This document shows, piece by piece, positions 1 through 12,530 of a DNA stretch of 64,000 nucleotides (the stretch's first letter is position 1; every line of letters starts with the position of its first letter). The position numbers and the translations under genes are program-made. The DNA is from Solea solea. Lineage: Eukaryota > Chordata > Actinopteri > Pleuronectiformes > Soleidae. Below the pieces are notes generated by a model that was given only the letters and a program-made list of their open reading frames with translations, made no database searches and was not told the DNA's origin. The stretch lies in contig NC_081153.1 of NCBI RefSeq assembly GCF_958295425.1, positions 18,223,172 through 18,287,171 of the forward strand, written 5' to 3'.

Positions 1-1640
1 TCACAGTGATTAGTGTTAAGGATACTTTTCTAAAGGTTGTGTAAAAAACTAAACAAAAAACAACAACTACTTAAATCGTTTAAGACTTTTGTATGCCATT
101 TTTATTTTGTGGCGACTTCCTGCACGACTCTGTTCTGTTCTTTTGTTTTTCCAAATCCAGTTTTAACATAACACAATTTCCTGTTATTTGCGCGACATGT
201 GAGCAAAGCTCAGACGAGGTGTCGTCGCACAAAATAGCCGGATAATTTTGAAAGAGTGTGAGGATAAGAAAACCCTTAGACAAATCCCTGAACCAGTAAA
301 GGCTTACAAAAGATCATATTTAACAATGATGGCTATATATTTTCCTTTTTGCAATTAAAGAGTCCCTCTGTGTAATTTAATGCTTCTTTTCAAGTGTCGG
401 GTCCCCTGAGACTTGGCCTGTAGCTATGCCATCGCTCTTGGTGATTATCATTAATGAATGTCGGCGAGGACCATCCCTCAATGTGACTAGGGAGGAAACA
501 CAAGCCCTAATTAAAGGTTCCTATTCATAAATATATGCCTCCAACTACACGGATCGACCAGCGCTGTGCACACAAGTCATTTTAATGTCAGAAAAGCACC
601 TTTTTAAGAGCATTTTCTTCCCTTAATGTACAACACACCCGCAGCACTGACAGATTTTTGCCGCCAAAGCCCACAGCGAGGGATCTGTGCAATTTGAAAT
701 TCGCCGACTTAAATTTAGGAGTAAAGCTGAAGATTAGGATGCTCTAATTTGACACACAAGAGGAGGAAAAAAAAAATCCCTGACTTCTAACTGTGCTGTC
801 ACAGTTATGAGACATGTTTTTGCGGGTTATCCTCAATAGACTGTTGTGTTTGCAACACGGGAAGTTATTTCCAGCACGGAGATGGAGATGTTTCACAGAT
901 TATCTTACAGTACGTCACTGTGGAAGAAAATAATCTCCGTAAAAAAAACAAAAACACATTTTAATGGTTTTAATTGCTCCAAATGTGGACTGACAACAGC
1001 TGTTCTCTTGCAAACCCTACAGTGCACTGTCACGTCACGTTCCCAGACTAAACTATTACTAATTGTTGTGTGAAGAAGATAATGTTTGGGTTTTTTGTTT
1101 TTTTTTTGTTTTTTTGGGAATCCACTGGAGCTCAGGAAGTCTTGTCGGGAAACGAGCTCGGTGTTTGGCTGTTTCTCTTTCCTCCTTAATGGCTGAAAAG
1201 TGCTAATTGGAGTGCACGTGTCAGAGAAAACAAAAGGCATGGGAGGAGGAGCGGGAAGCAGCGACCAGACAGGCAGGTATTTTGAAACGTGGAATATGTC
1301 ACTTTCTTTCAGCTGATTTGGTGAGGATTTTTTTTTTTTTTTTTTTTTGCAAGGCTGTTCCGGGGAAGCGGGAAATCTCTCTGTAAGCGCAGATGAGGTT
1401 TGGCCTGTTACTGTTATGTCGCTCGTGTTTTAAAGAAGTAAATACATAATAAGTGGGGGGTAGACGCACATTTTCTATTCTGCTCGACAACATTTCCGCA
1501 CTTGGTGTAAACAAGCCGAAGTTGCTTCACAGCGGCGCTCCCTCATCACGGCAAATCCCACCAAGGCTCCACTCCTTTTCATACACTTCCGTCTGTCACT
1601 GCTGCACAGTATTTTCATCACAGTCTTCGTCCAAACTGAC
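1..1640. other. Upstream flank, no gene; possible conserved noncoding block near 395-600
   Basis: I see no convincing exon here. Most open frames are short and low in complexity. The stretch around 395-600 is unique, not repetitive, and rich in TAAT/ATTA homeodomain-type cores (for example ATTATCATTAATGAATG near 444), a texture typical of vertebrate enhancers. That reading is inference only. A T-run lies at about 1328-1348. The rest shows nothing recognisable. Confidence 0.3.
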
Positions 1641-1643
1641 AAT

Positions 1644-1644
<1 letters not shown>

Positions 1645-1681
<37 letters not shown>
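1645..1681. repeat. (TAA)n microsatellite
   Basis: About twelve consecutive TAA units run into a short A-tract. It is a plain trinucleotide microsatellite in the upstream flank of tshz1. Confidence 0.95.
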
Positions 1682-1685
<4 letters not shown>

Positions 1686-4120
1686 CAGAGCTCAGGTGGG
1701 GATTACAAACCTTTAATTGCACTGTCAAAACTACAGCAACGCATGGTTTTATTTAAGTCGACGTGTTAAACAAGTCGTGGAAAAGTAAATCTCTGTAAAA
1801 TATCAAAACGTCTCTCTCCTGCTCTCCACACTCACACTTGGCACTTTAATTATGCAGCCTTATCTGATAGATGTGGAGATATCGCTGGTGTCAAAGTTAG
1901 AGCCTCCTCTTTATTAATTTTTTATTATATATTCTTATATTCACGCTGTCAATGAGTGTCTGGAATCTGATAGGACACATCATTGATTGAAGATTACTCA
2001 AGATTATGAGGAGAGGAATTATCATAAGCTGTGAGCCTTAACTTATTTGAATGACATTAAGGGGGAAAATATTACTCTTTATTTCAGGAGTCGGCTGCTG
2101 TGGCAGATCTTTATACAAATATTCAGAATTTTTTTTTTCCGAGACGCCAAACACCACAAACTCCTGACAGTGAATTAGCGTGGTGCCAGCAGGGCCTGGA
2201 TCTTTTGAAATCCGAGGGTTTATGGCTGTAGAAGAGCTTGGGTGATTAGCCACAGGCCAATAACACAACATTCATTATTTATGAATTAGAAGAGGTAGAC
2301 ATTAAATTCTACTTTTGGGTCGGTGAGATGTTTGTCATTATGCTGCGCGTTGCCACAGATATCGCCCTAAAACGAAACTGAAATAGAAATAAAACAGTGC
2401 AGAGGAGAGAAAAAAAAAGACTTGTGATCAAAGCAACACATGAATATGTTTAACACTGTTAGTCCCAAATTTACTGAAACACTTTGTTTACTGCTGTCAA
2501 ACAATGAAATAAAATAAGATAAAATAAAAACGTGTGGTTTTAAGACACAGTTTAAGTGATGGATCCGTTTAGTGCTCATGTTGGAGGATGATGTGAGGCT
2601 GTGTAGTGATAATGATCAGGAGACAGAGACAGTGAAGGTGTTGAGGGATTGAAAAGACAGAAGGGAAGGTACAAAAAAAATGACGCGGCTGCTGCTGCTT
2701 GTTTTGAATGTTGTTTCTCTTTTCTGTCTTTTTTAAATCCACGCTGCATATTTGTTTGTGTTTCATGTTTGACTCGCAAACCTTGACTTGAAGAAACAAA
2801 CTTAGTCTGAGCTGTTTATTTTAGATTTCTTTTCTTTTTTTTTTTACAAATAACGCGTGTGAGATAGTCAGAGTTTCCAGTTTACTGAAAATTGTGTTAA
2901 AATGCGCACAGCAGGCAACAAAAATATGACAAAATATATCTTAATCTGCCATGATATTTCCAATATTTTTTATTCTAATGGGAGCTGCAAATAATCATAA
3001 CCCTTTTACAGTATTTACAAGTCAAAAATAGTATTATGATTAGTATTATTTGTCAGGCTGAGTGTGGGTCCCTCACCTGATGTGACAGTGAGATCCTGTA
3101 GATCTTATGGAACACTTTCTCCACACATGGCCACGTCAGACCTGGAAGAAAAGAGAGAGAGAGAGAGAAAGACAAAAGAAAGTGGAGAGTAATGTATGTA
3201 AATATACAGTACATGAGGATACAGGGAGGTCCTCGTCCTCTCTGAGGCGGCGTGTTCACGCAGACGAGAAGGAAACACGCTGACATGTCATAACGCTGTC
3301 ACCGTGTCACAGTCGTGTGCAGGAGGAGAGGCGTCATGTGTACACGTCGGTGGTGGAGGTGGTGGGGGGGGGGGGGGGTGTGGGGGAACCACTGTTTGTG
3401 TGTTCGCCTTTTGTCATACATGCTCATGGGTTCAGGCAGTAGCATCGCAGGACGTGTAACTCCTGTAACAAGCGATTTGGATCACGCTGGTGTGTGTGAA
3501 TGTGTGTATACGCTACGTTCACATATATATACACACACATGGACAACTGTATGTACAACTCCATCGGTGTGATGCCATGTAATCCGTCCTGTTACAATTA
3601 TAGAACGGTGTATTTTATTTGTGTTTACGGCAGCAAAAGAAATCAACAAAATAATGTGTTTTTATCACATATTTAATACAGAAGTAGAGCGTGAATCCTG
3701 CTTATGTCCTCCAGACATTTCAGTCAGTGCAAAGGTGGCTGTTGCCCCTGCCTCTTGAACTCCTTGTCCCCCCCTGCTGGCCTAAGATCAGACCCTGCAC
3801 GTGCTTCCTCTGTCCTCCTAAAAGCAAAGAGGAGTCTGCTCAAATCAGTCACTCAGCACCACAAATCAGTGATATAGATTAAATAGTTCATGTTGTTTTA
3901 TTAAGAGTGCAGTTAAATATATAAAAGAACATATAAAAGATAAAAATATCTATAAATAATAAAAATATATTAAAGATATTTAAATGTTTTAATCCATGAC
4001 CCCAAAATTAAAAAAGGTCTTGTTTTTGTTCTTCTTTATTCTGCTTTCTTTAGATTGTTATCTTTGTCCTATTTCCTCTTAAGAAATGTTGACTGCTATT
4101 AACTTATATACATATATATA
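1682..4120. other. Upstream flank, no gene; AT-rich unique block 1840-2290
   Basis: No gene is supported. The block at 1840-2290 is non-repetitive and contains GATA-type words (TTATCTGATAG near 1860) and several ATTA cores, so it is a weak enhancer candidate. A short (GA)n run lies near 3150-3170 and a G-run at about 3365-3378. The remainder is ordinary AT-rich sequence. Confidence 0.25.
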
Positions 4121-4127
4121 CATATAA

Positions 4128-4128
<1 letters not shown>

Positions 4129-4165
<37 letters not shown>
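4129..4165. repeat. (TG)n microsatellite
   Basis: An uninterrupted run of about 18 TG units, preceded by a degenerate (TA)/(CATA) stretch. Confidence 0.95.
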
Positions 4166-4168
<3 letters not shown>

Positions 4169-4549
4169 CTACAGATGGAACAATGTGGCCCTAAAACTGA
4201 ATATGAAGTTAAATCAACAACAACAACAACAAAAAAGCAGGATATTATTTAAGTCAGCATAACATCAATAAAATATCAGTGTTAATAACATAATTCAGGA
4301 CACCATGTTATATTAACAGGGACTAAAAGCAGTAATATCTGTTCATGTGTGTTATATATATATTATATATTATATATTATTATATATAACGTGCAGCTCC
4401 CTGTTCCTGTGTGCAGACTTTTGGGATGGAAACGTTAGTGACGTAATTGGGCTCCATCAATCAGCAGCCTGCTCTTGTTTGACAGACAGGGACAGACAGA
4501 TGTTGGGGCGGTACTTGCTGTTTTTTTCCGCTTCTCTCCACATCATCGA

Positions 4550-4553
<4 letters not shown>

Positions 4554-4593
<40 letters not shown>

Positions 4594-4680
4594 TGTAGAT
4601 CACCAGTTTGGCACCGCGCGTAAAGACGCAGGAGTCTCACATCTTTTTGTGTGTGAGTGTGTGTGTGTGTGTGTGTCTGT
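4554..4680. repeat. Paired (TG)n microsatellites
   Basis: A pure (GT) run covers about 4554-4592 and a second, interrupted run covers about 4649-4680. Open frames across this stretch encode only Val-Cys or His-Thr repeats and are not genes. Confidence 0.93.
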
Positions 4681-5819
4681 GGACGCACACGAACAACTGC
4701 AGCAGCAGCAGCTTTTATATGTCAAAACCACGTCTGTTAACAAAGTGACAAAGTGGAAAAATGAATTTCTTTTGCAACTCACCACATCAGATGGAGTTGG
4801 CCGATGTGACTAATCCGGTTTAGTGTAAATGATCCGCACCAAATCTCTTTGAGCCCACAGCCTGGTGAGTCCAGTGTCCGAGCGCATCCAGTGTGAACTG
4901 AGCCACTTCTCTTGCCATCCAAGTTGTGTTGTGATGATCACCACACCCTCTGTCATGAAAACACCAGCTCCTTCTGCTTCTTCTCTGCTGCAGGTGATAT
5001 GATGGCGTCTCATTTCAGGTGAAATTAGCCCGCCTGTGCGCCCTTTATAAACACTTTATGCAGGATAATAGTTAGGATGGAGTGCATATGGGCTGTTAAT
5101 GGAGCCTCTCGTACATTCGGAGCCCCTCCCCTTCACCACGAGCCTCAGTGGAAAGGTGTTTTCAGATCGATACGCAGCCTCCTTTGTCCCACTGAGGAGG
5201 TCACTAAAAAAAATACCCACGCAACTTTTGAGACAGGGAGCACACTCACACTTTTATTCTTAAAGCTTATTTTTCATAGGGCAAAAAAAAATCTTATTTC
5301 TTCTTATTAAAAAGGAATCTTATTTTCTTATTGTTATTTGTATTTGTATTTATATTTATATTTGTATCATAAAGGCAGGATTTGGTAAATGTGTGTTGCT
5401 AAAGCTCTCACACAAACTTGCACGTCAACTTTTCGTGGCATCTCTCATCCCAAGTTGTGTCCACGGATACGTCTCCTGTAACTGTGTGTGCGCGCGTGTG
5501 TGTGTGTGCGCGCGCGCGGGGACAGGAAGGCGTCGAAATGAAAGCCATCCCAGTGAACAATTAGAGCAGCGGATTGACAGGTGGGCTCTGACTGTCAGGG
5601 TGACGCTTGTGGAGGGGTGGAGTAAAGCAGAGGCCGGAAAGGCAGCTGAATGTGTCTGTCTATCAGTGGGAGCTGTCTGAATTGCACCGCGCATCATCCA
5701 CCGATGTGCGCACGTTTCCACTGCGGAGAATTAAGCCGCTTGTTGTGGACGCTCGTTGCGCTTTCGTGAGAATAAACAACAACAACAACACTGCACAAAG
5801 GCAACACAAGGAACACTAA

Positions 5820-5877
5820 CAAGAAGAAGAAGAAGAAAAAGAAGAAGAAGAAGAAGAAGGAGAAGGAGAAGAAGAGG
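5820..5877. repeat. (GAA)n purine microsatellite
   Basis: Imperfect GAA/GGA repeats, all purine on the + strand. The poly-Phe or poly-Arg frames seen over it are artefacts of the repeat. Confidence 0.9.
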
Positions 5878-6509
5878 GCACGGTGTGCGGTTTCAGAGGG
5901 CGGGCCCGCTCTCTGTCTTCTCTCTGATGACTTTCTGAAAAATTTCGTCAACTGTCCATATTGACAATCGGGCGGAAGGCGCTTATGTGAGTATTTCATT
6001 ATCCACGCGTGTTTTGTTTTTATAGATTTCTCCTCACACACACACATACACTTAACTGACTGACACGCGCAGTCCGATTAACGTGTCACTCTTTTCTCGT
6101 CTCCTCTCTTTTCCCCCAACAAGACTGTGTGTGTCTGCGTGTTGGACACCGGAGCGGACACCTTGTCGCACGCGAGCAGCGTGGACTCCTCTTCTCCTCT
6201 CCTCCTCTCTTCTCCTCCTCAACCACCACCACCGCCGTCACGCGAGGAGCTGAGTTTTTTTGGTGTGTGCTTTTTTTACCTCCACGTTTGCCGTGAACAG
6301 AGGTGTGAAAGAGTCCGGTGAGAGGTGACGCGAGCGCGGCGAGGACGAGGCACAGACAGCTGTCCGTGTATCTTACACGTCCTCCACTCCACGACAGACT
6401 GAGATCCGCACGGAACTGCTTGGTTTTATTTTTTTATTTATTTATTTCGTTTTCCTTTCTCCCACCCAGTTCTCAGCCTGCAGTGAGTTTGTGTGTGAGG
6501 AAGAAGTTA

Positions 6510-6580
6510 ATGCACGAGACCATTTTTATTTTGTTTCGCTCGTTTTCTCAGCGGACAAAAAAATGACCAGCGGCGCGTAA
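6510..6580 (+). promoter_or_regulatory. Two short upstream ORFs in the tshz1 leader
   Basis: An ATG at 6510 opens an 18-codon frame ending in TGA at 6564-6566. That stop overlaps the next ATG (6563-6565), which opens a 5-codon frame (MTSGA) ending in TAA at 6578-6580. Both end well before the main start at 6840. If this stretch is in the mature mRNA, they could lower translation of tshz1. Inclusion in the transcript is an inference. Confidence 0.45.
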
Positions 6581-6807
6581 AAGAGATTAAAGAAGAACAA
6601 AAAAGAGACTTCCTCACTCCTGCGTGGGAGCTACACTCTGACCAACCCACAGCCACGATCCCTCTCTCTCTGTCTGTCTGCCTGTCTGTCATCCTGCTGA
6701 AGAACTGAGGGAAACGCTGCTCCTGCTGCTGCTGCCGCTGCTGGCTTTGATTTCCTCCCGTTGCACCGGTTTCCTCTCGTCATTTTGTCCGCTATTTTGA
6801 TCTCTGC

Positions 6808-6879
6808 ATGAAAAGTCAAGCGGAAAGTCTTGCAGCAGCATGCCGAGGAGAAAGCAGCAAGCACCGCGGCGGTCATCAG
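6808..6879 (+). promoter_or_regulatory. Start of an out-of-frame upstream ORF overlapping the tshz1 start codon
   Basis: An ATG at 6808, 32 nt before the tshz1 ATG and in another frame, stays open for exactly 24 codons to the exon 1 donor. After joining to 31400 it stays open for 88 more codons, to a TAG at 31664-31666. The context of this ATG is weak (T at -3, A at +4), while the main ATG has A at -3. Leaky scanning would therefore be needed if the leader includes 6808. Nothing suggests that the 112-residue product is functional. It may instead act as translational control. Confidence 0.45.
6840..6879 (+). CDS. tshz1: tshz1 coding exon 1 (N-terminal 13 codons plus 1 nt)
   Basis: Encodes MPRRKQQAPRRSS and the first base of an Ala codon, ending at a GTGAGC splice donor (6880). 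The N-terminus MPRRKQQAPRR is the invariant start of vertebrate TSHZ1, TSHZ2 and TSHZ3, and in those genes too a small first coding exon precedes one very large exon. The one-base overhang matches the two bases needed at the exon 2 acceptor (31400), giving Ala14 and then YGPEDE, which aligns with the AAYVPEEE of human TSHZ1. The ATG has A at -3. The basic RRKQ..P pattern resembles the N-terminal NuRD-binding motif of SALL and FOG proteins; that parallel is an inference. Confidence 0.93.
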
Positions 6880-6894
6880 GTGAGCCCCGGCTCT

Positions 6895-7345
6895 GCAAAC
6901 ACACACACACACACACAAACAAACATCTCCATCTAAACACACACACACACTTTATCTTTCCTGTGTAGATTAAACAAGTTTGCACATGAGTGTGTAGAGA
7001 CAATGCAGGACAACACAAGGACACACACACGGACACTTGACCACATCTGTGTCAGTGTCTTCAGTGTGTGTGGCTTCACTTTAGTTCTAGTAGTTGTGTC
7101 CGTGGATCAGAACACGCTAAGTTTATTTCCACTAATCTTGTCAGGCATGCTTTTGACTGGCAACTGTGTTGTTTCATTTACGCAGGCATGCGCCTCTGTG
7201 CCAAATCTGCACGCATGTGTGTGTATGTATGTGTGTGCGCGTGCGCGTGCGTGCGTGTGTGCACTATCAACACTCCATGGAGCTGCTGATCCTTCAACCA
7301 GGTTGCCAGCATTGAAGTCCCCCCCCCCCCCCCCCCCCCCCAACA
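6895..7345. repeat. Intron 5' end: (CA)n/(TG)n runs and a 23-bp C homopolymer
   Basis: A (CA)n run lies just inside the donor (about 6899-6917), shorter CA runs follow near 6940-6950 and 7020-7030, and a mixed TG/CG alternating tract covers about 7218-7262. A pure C run covers 7319-7341. The alternating purine-pyrimidine TG/CG stretch could favour Z-DNA. The homopolymer length may be unreliable in assembly. Confidence 0.9.
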
Positions 7346-7941
7346 AAGCTCATCTTATCTTGTTTTTACAGGCGAAAAGACGTGTCTGATGTGTTAGTGG
7401 GGGGAGAAAGAGAGAGAGAAAAGAAGGAGGAAGGAGAAAAGAAAAGCTGCATATTTTCATCCTGTGTTCCGCTCTGGGTTTTTTTCTTTTTTTTTTGCCA
7501 TCCCTGATTTGATGCTTGATTGATCGCCTGTCACGCGACTTCCTTTGATCTATTCACTCCTGATAAACATCAGTAAATCATTCACCACAGAGACACGCAT
7601 GCGCCCGGTAGCTGCTGGACTCCCAGCCACCTCACCCCCCACCCCCCCTCAAAGGAGAACTTTTTTGCCCCCGCCGAGGAGCAAGAGAAAAGACAAACTG
7701 AAAGACAAGGGAGGGGAGAGAAAAAAAAAAAGTTCTCAAGAGGGATAAATACTTTGCGATTAATACCCTAAGGAGGGGAGGCAACGGGGAGGGGGGGTGC
7801 TGGGGCGTGACGAGATCACAGAGAAGCATCCCACACATGAAGTGTGGGGTGAAGTGAGGAGGTTACCTCTAATGGTCACTTCAAACTCCTGACCTGACCT
7901 TTGTGACCATCTCTTAGAAACATTCAGTGTTGTGTTAAACG

Positions 7942-9192
7942 CTGGAGACACGAACACGTGTGTGATCACACAGAATATGTAAGAGTCAAGTTGAATTTAA
8001 GGAGATGTTTTAAATATTTAACCTTCTGCTATCGTTATTTTTTCTTTCTAAAAGGGGGGGAAAAAAAGTCCTTCAGGAAAAGTAAATAAATACATTCATG
8101 TCCTGAGGGAAATTCTATAGCACAACACTTTGCATTTTGACAGTCAGGCCTATACATTACCGTGAAGCTGAGCAGACATGAAGCGCTGCCGTGTGAGAGA
8201 ATCGCGTGTTTTTTCCCCCCAGAATCCATTTGATGTCCCTGGGAGACGTGCGTGATTGACATGCATTTCCAAATGACGGGGAGGGGAGAAAAAAAAAAGG
8301 GGGAACCTTTGAAGTTCACGCAGTAATGACCAAAGCCGAATAAAACAGCTGTAGAATGTTAAGCAGGCGCTGGAAATGTGAGGTTAAGCAGACTTAATCA
8401 AGGTTGTGACAGAAAGACTTTGAACTCTGTGGGGCTGTAATTTCTAATTGACGCACGGCTTTAGTGATGGATGGGGAGAAATGTGTTTGAAGCGCGGGCC
8501 TGCACGCTAAAAAAGTGAACTGTGTCTGTTTCCACCTCAGCCGTGAGTGATGGTGAAATCCCCCAGAAAGGAGGCAAACAACAGTGTTGTTCCCTGTGTT
8601 TCTTCCAGTGGTCGCCTGGAAGTGCACGCATGGCCCAGTTCCTGCTCGGCTTTGAAATATTGATTTAAATGTCTGTTTTTGTGACAGACACCGACAGTGG
8701 ATGACATTGTCTGTGCATTATTTCCACTGCTCGATGTATGGTCAATCCAAAACACACCTCTAGTGTGTGTGTGTGTGTGTGTGTGAGAGACAGACAGACA
8801 GACTCTTCTGTGCAACTCACCTACAAACGCTGGCTATTTTTACAATGCATTACCAGATATTTCCACAACCCAGATTTGTCACTTTGGAGTTGCACTAAAA
8901 CAAAATGTTGCATACGCTCATAAGAGAGTGAGAGTGAGAGAGAGAGAGGGAGAAGGAGAGGGGGGTTTGAATGGCTCTTTGTATGCCATTTCAAATGGGA
9001 GCGTTTCATCAGTCACAGTGATGATTTTAGACCCTGTAATGGCGCTGTACCCTATCTAGATTATGACCAGTGACAATACATCAGTGTTCTTTCATTTGGA
9101 ACCACATTACTGCATCTGTTAGTTTTGGCAGTTGACTTCAGCGCAGTGCTATTGGAGCAGCAGAGACTTTTGCTGCAGTCATTTGTCGTCAT

Positions 9193-9228
<36 letters not shown>

Positions 9229-10850
9229 CTCCTGTCTTTTCTCAATGAAGTGAAGTGTCGCTCTGAGACGTTCCTCGCAGGAGCTGAGCTAATTACACAA
9301 ACGTAAACAACGCGGCGAAATCGAGTAGCGGCAACAAAAACATGTTGTGTAAAAAAAAAAAAAGAAAAGAAAAAGAATGATGTAGCGTTTAAGTTTCCCC
9401 TCTTTGCCCTAGTGTCGTGTGCTTGTATTCCTTCTGATGACGTGAAATTGAAACAGGAAATAGTGCAAAATTATTTTATCACTCAGTGAACGTGCAGCAT
9501 TTCCATCCTTCAGCAAAACAAATGACACAGATTTTCTGCTCTCGGTAGATCTGGTGCCTTTTCTCTGTGTTACATTAACTGTAAATGGAACATCAATTTG
9601 AAGACCTTGACTTCAGGCCTGGAAACTTTTATTTTCCCGTATTTAATTACAAAGATAATTCTCGCGCTAATTGCGACAGCGGTGTGTTTGTTTCAACCCC
9701 TGGCTGAAAAGAGCTGTGATTAAAGCACAATAACACCTTTTTATTCAGGGGAAAGTGGAGGCTGAGAAGTTTGCAGTAATGAACGGGTTTCAGCGGTGAC
9801 CCGTGACACTTGAGCACATTTTCTGGTGACTGTTTGAAGAAAACTGAGCACATCAGACTGTTTTAGGGCCATTATCACGTTTAAATATGGCAACCTCCTG
9901 TGTATATTACAGCAGAATAAGCAGCGATTACTTTTAATTGGTGAATGTGAGACTGTATATATAAAAAAAATATACAAAGAAGCCATAATTCTAAACTCGC
10001 CTTGATACTGAGGTTCACAGGTTTGATTGCTGTAGGAAAATTAATGACATTGCAGCACGTCCTCTTTTGCCAGCTAACATATCTTAAATCAAACACTGTC
10101 ACTCTAAGTAATGAATCTGTCAAGTAATCATTCAACACATCAGCGCGATTACAGTGCGACTCTGCGTTAAATATAATATTTATTCCACATCAGTTAAAAA
10201 GTCGTAACTGCAAAGGCAATAACATTGTTTTTACTGCCCTCCCTGCGCAACGTCCACGTTTGCCGACGGAGGCGGCGCAGGAGGAAGAGGTGGAGCACAA
10301 AAAAAAAGTCTGTGTGTGAAGAATCCACAGTGGGACGCACCGGGACAAGGTTGTTCTGCAGAAAACTGGCACAGGACGTGAATGGAGAGGACAGACGGAG
10401 ACGTGTGTTCCCTCATAACTAAACATAGTTTACCCCCTTTGTCTGCTGCCCGACATGCTCAACATTAATCAAGTATTCAGGTTACAATCAGTAACGGGAT
10501 CGCGCTCATTCCTCTGATATACATCACGTTGTGTGTCTCCTGTAAACAAACTCCCAGTGCTACAGTTTGAGGGTCTGTCCATCGCTCAGAGCAACACGCG
10601 TTTAATTAACGCACGAGGCGACGCTTGCACCGACCGACCGACGGACACGACAATGAGCTGCGTGCGGATTCAACACACTGCGATGACTTTGCCTTGTGAG
10701 CTCCTCCTCCCCCCCCCCCCACAAAAAAAACAAATTCTGCTTTAATGCCACCATCACCACCTCAGTTCAAAGCAAGTCTCTTAATTATGACTTGAAGGTT
10801 GGTGGGTGGGTGAGGAAGGAGGGAGGGAGGGAGGGAGGGGTTGAGCTTTC
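7942..10850. other. Intron segment, no gene; several microsatellites
   Basis: Mostly unique sequence without exons. Simple repeats are (TG)n at about 8763-8786, (GA)n at about 8927-8950, (TC)n at 9197-9228 and a GGGA-type run at about 10808-10840. The unique part near 9400-10160 is AT-rich with no recognisable element. I see nothing else. Confidence 0.6.
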
Positions 10851-10854
10851 CCTT

Positions 10855-11240
10855 CCTTCCCGACGGCATCGTTAGCCGCAGTCCCTAATTATCCAGGTAG
10901 CTGACGGTTCAGTGACAGGGCCCCACCGATTAATGCTGACAAATTCAGCAAGGTGTCAGGTCTGCGCGCTGCCTTGATATAATCAACTCGGTGTTAGCCA
11001 CTTCTCAGATGCCCACCCCCAGTTGTTCCGCCGTACACTCAGCGGCAGAGGTTGCTCGCCGTGCGACGTGACAAATGGAAATGCGTGACTTTTAAAGTCA
11101 ACACTCAGCTGGACACCGGCGGCCCCCGTAACAACATTATGAATGGTTGTCGTCTCAAGCTGGGATAATTAGTACATGTGCAGGTCTGTAAATACAGCAC
11201 ATACATTGGATGTTAAAGCTGCAGCAGAGAGAGGAACTCT
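10855..11240. promoter_or_regulatory. Candidate conserved noncoding element in tshz1 intron
   Basis: A unique, repeat-free block of balanced composition containing CCTAATTATCC, GATTAATGC and TGACA/TGTCA words, next to a low-complexity GGGA run. It carries stops in all frames, so it is not coding. The texture and its place inside a developmental gene's intron suggest an enhancer. No alignment was possible, so this is inference. Confidence 0.3.
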
Positions 11241-12279
11241 CCATTCAGTTGATTGTTGTTTTTACTGCCGCACAATTAATCACTTTTGAATCTAACGTGT
11301 TACTTGACACGACGCAATTAGTACTGCAAAGGCTGCGATTTAATGATTCTATTTTTTTTTTTTTTTTTACTATGCAATTGTAAATATGTAACACACAGGA
11401 CAAGTTCTTACTCTTACAATAGGATACAGACTAGTTAATGTGTCTTGATCAATGTCAGAGGATAAGTTCAGAAACAGAAAAACAACAGCAAACTGCAGAA
11501 ACACACACAACATTCAAAGTAATTACTGTTACACCGTTGTATATTGAATTATTTTTAAGTCTACCACAGTGAACAGTAAACCAATCCGTGACTTATATTA
11601 AATTATACCGCTAATCAAATCACAAATGTAATATCGCAATTTCATGTTTGCCCCAAATCATTCAGCCCTACATACTTAACTGTACTTGATGTTACAGAGG
11701 CAATCACTCCATCACTTGTGTGTGTGTGTGTGTGTTTGTATTGTTAGAACCTTCATTTTTTGAATTTTATTTATTTTATATGGCACATTTCCATTGTACA
11801 GTACTAGCACGACTCAGTACCTTTGGTGCCTGCTCTGTCGAGGTTCAAAGCGAGCTGAGCTGTCTGCCGGCCACTGATTGGTCAGAGAGTGTCCGAGAGC
11901 TAATCGTCAACATTTAGCAAGGACATTTCATAAAATGTTCATAAAACAAAATCTTTCCCATGTGACGGAACAGGAGCTAAAATAAGCATTTTCACGACTC
12001 TGTCAGCACTGAGTGGGAGTTGTTGTTTATTGGTGTGTTTCTGATGCAGCATTTAATGACATTTTTCAGGGGTGGATGCTGCACCATGAGGGTGTGTGAG
12101 TGAGTGAAAACCATTCTGATCTGGTGATAAGGAAGTGTATGTAAAGTGTCATTAACACGTGACATTGACTGACGGAGTCAGTGGATACGTTGGCGATCCC
12201 ACACTCCACTACACCCGTAGTTTCATTTGCATGTGTTGTCAGAGCTCGTAGGCCTTCAGGAAATCAAAGGCATGCGCAC
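11241..12279. other. Intron segment, no recognisable element
   Basis: AT-rich unique sequence with a T-run at about 11351-11368 and a short (TG)n at about 11717-11735. I see no exon, transposon end or conserved-looking block. Confidence 0.6.
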
Positions 12280-12388
12280 GCGCCGCGCTCTCTGTCCTCA
12301 TCTACGTGGAGGTTAAGTGACAAATGAAGATCGATGACTGCTCTCGTGGAAAAGAGAGGCTCGGATTGAAAATATGTGGGAATTAGGC

Positions 12389-12419
<31 letters not shown>

Positions 12420-12530
12420 GGTGACGATGTAAAGGCATTTAGAGCCGCAGCCACGAGGTAAAACTATCCTCCAGCTTAATGAGCTTCAGAGGAAGCAGGA
12501 AAACCTGGATTTTCACTCAAGCGCGACGCG
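12280..12530. promoter_or_regulatory. Unique intron block split by (CAG)9
   Basis: A pure (CAG)9 run at 12393-12419 sits in otherwise unique, non-coding sequence. The flanks (ATTAGGCTCG before it; CTTAATGAGCTTC after it) look like one conserved-style block into which the triplet run has grown. The regulatory reading is weak inference. The microsatellite itself is certain. Confidence 0.35.

Larger units (their letters stand above)
5400..6839 (+). promoter_or_regulatory. Probable promoter and 5' UTR region of tshz1
   Basis: This stretch immediately precedes the tshz1 start codon and has more CpG dinucleotides than its surroundings, notably at about 5480-5760, 6060-6180 and 6300-6420. I cannot fix the transcription start: there is no clear TATA box at a convincing position, as is common for CpG-type developmental promoters. 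A GAA-rich purine run interrupts it at 5820-5877. From about 6400 to 6839 the sequence reads like a leader with several upstream ATGs (6510, 6563, 6808). A noncoding upstream exon with an intron inside this stretch cannot be excluded without transcript data. Confidence 0.5.

Noticed and set aside
5694..6047. 117-codon antisense frame with a poly-Phe run
   Set aside because: The run comes from the (GAA)n repeat, and the frame crosses the probable promoter.
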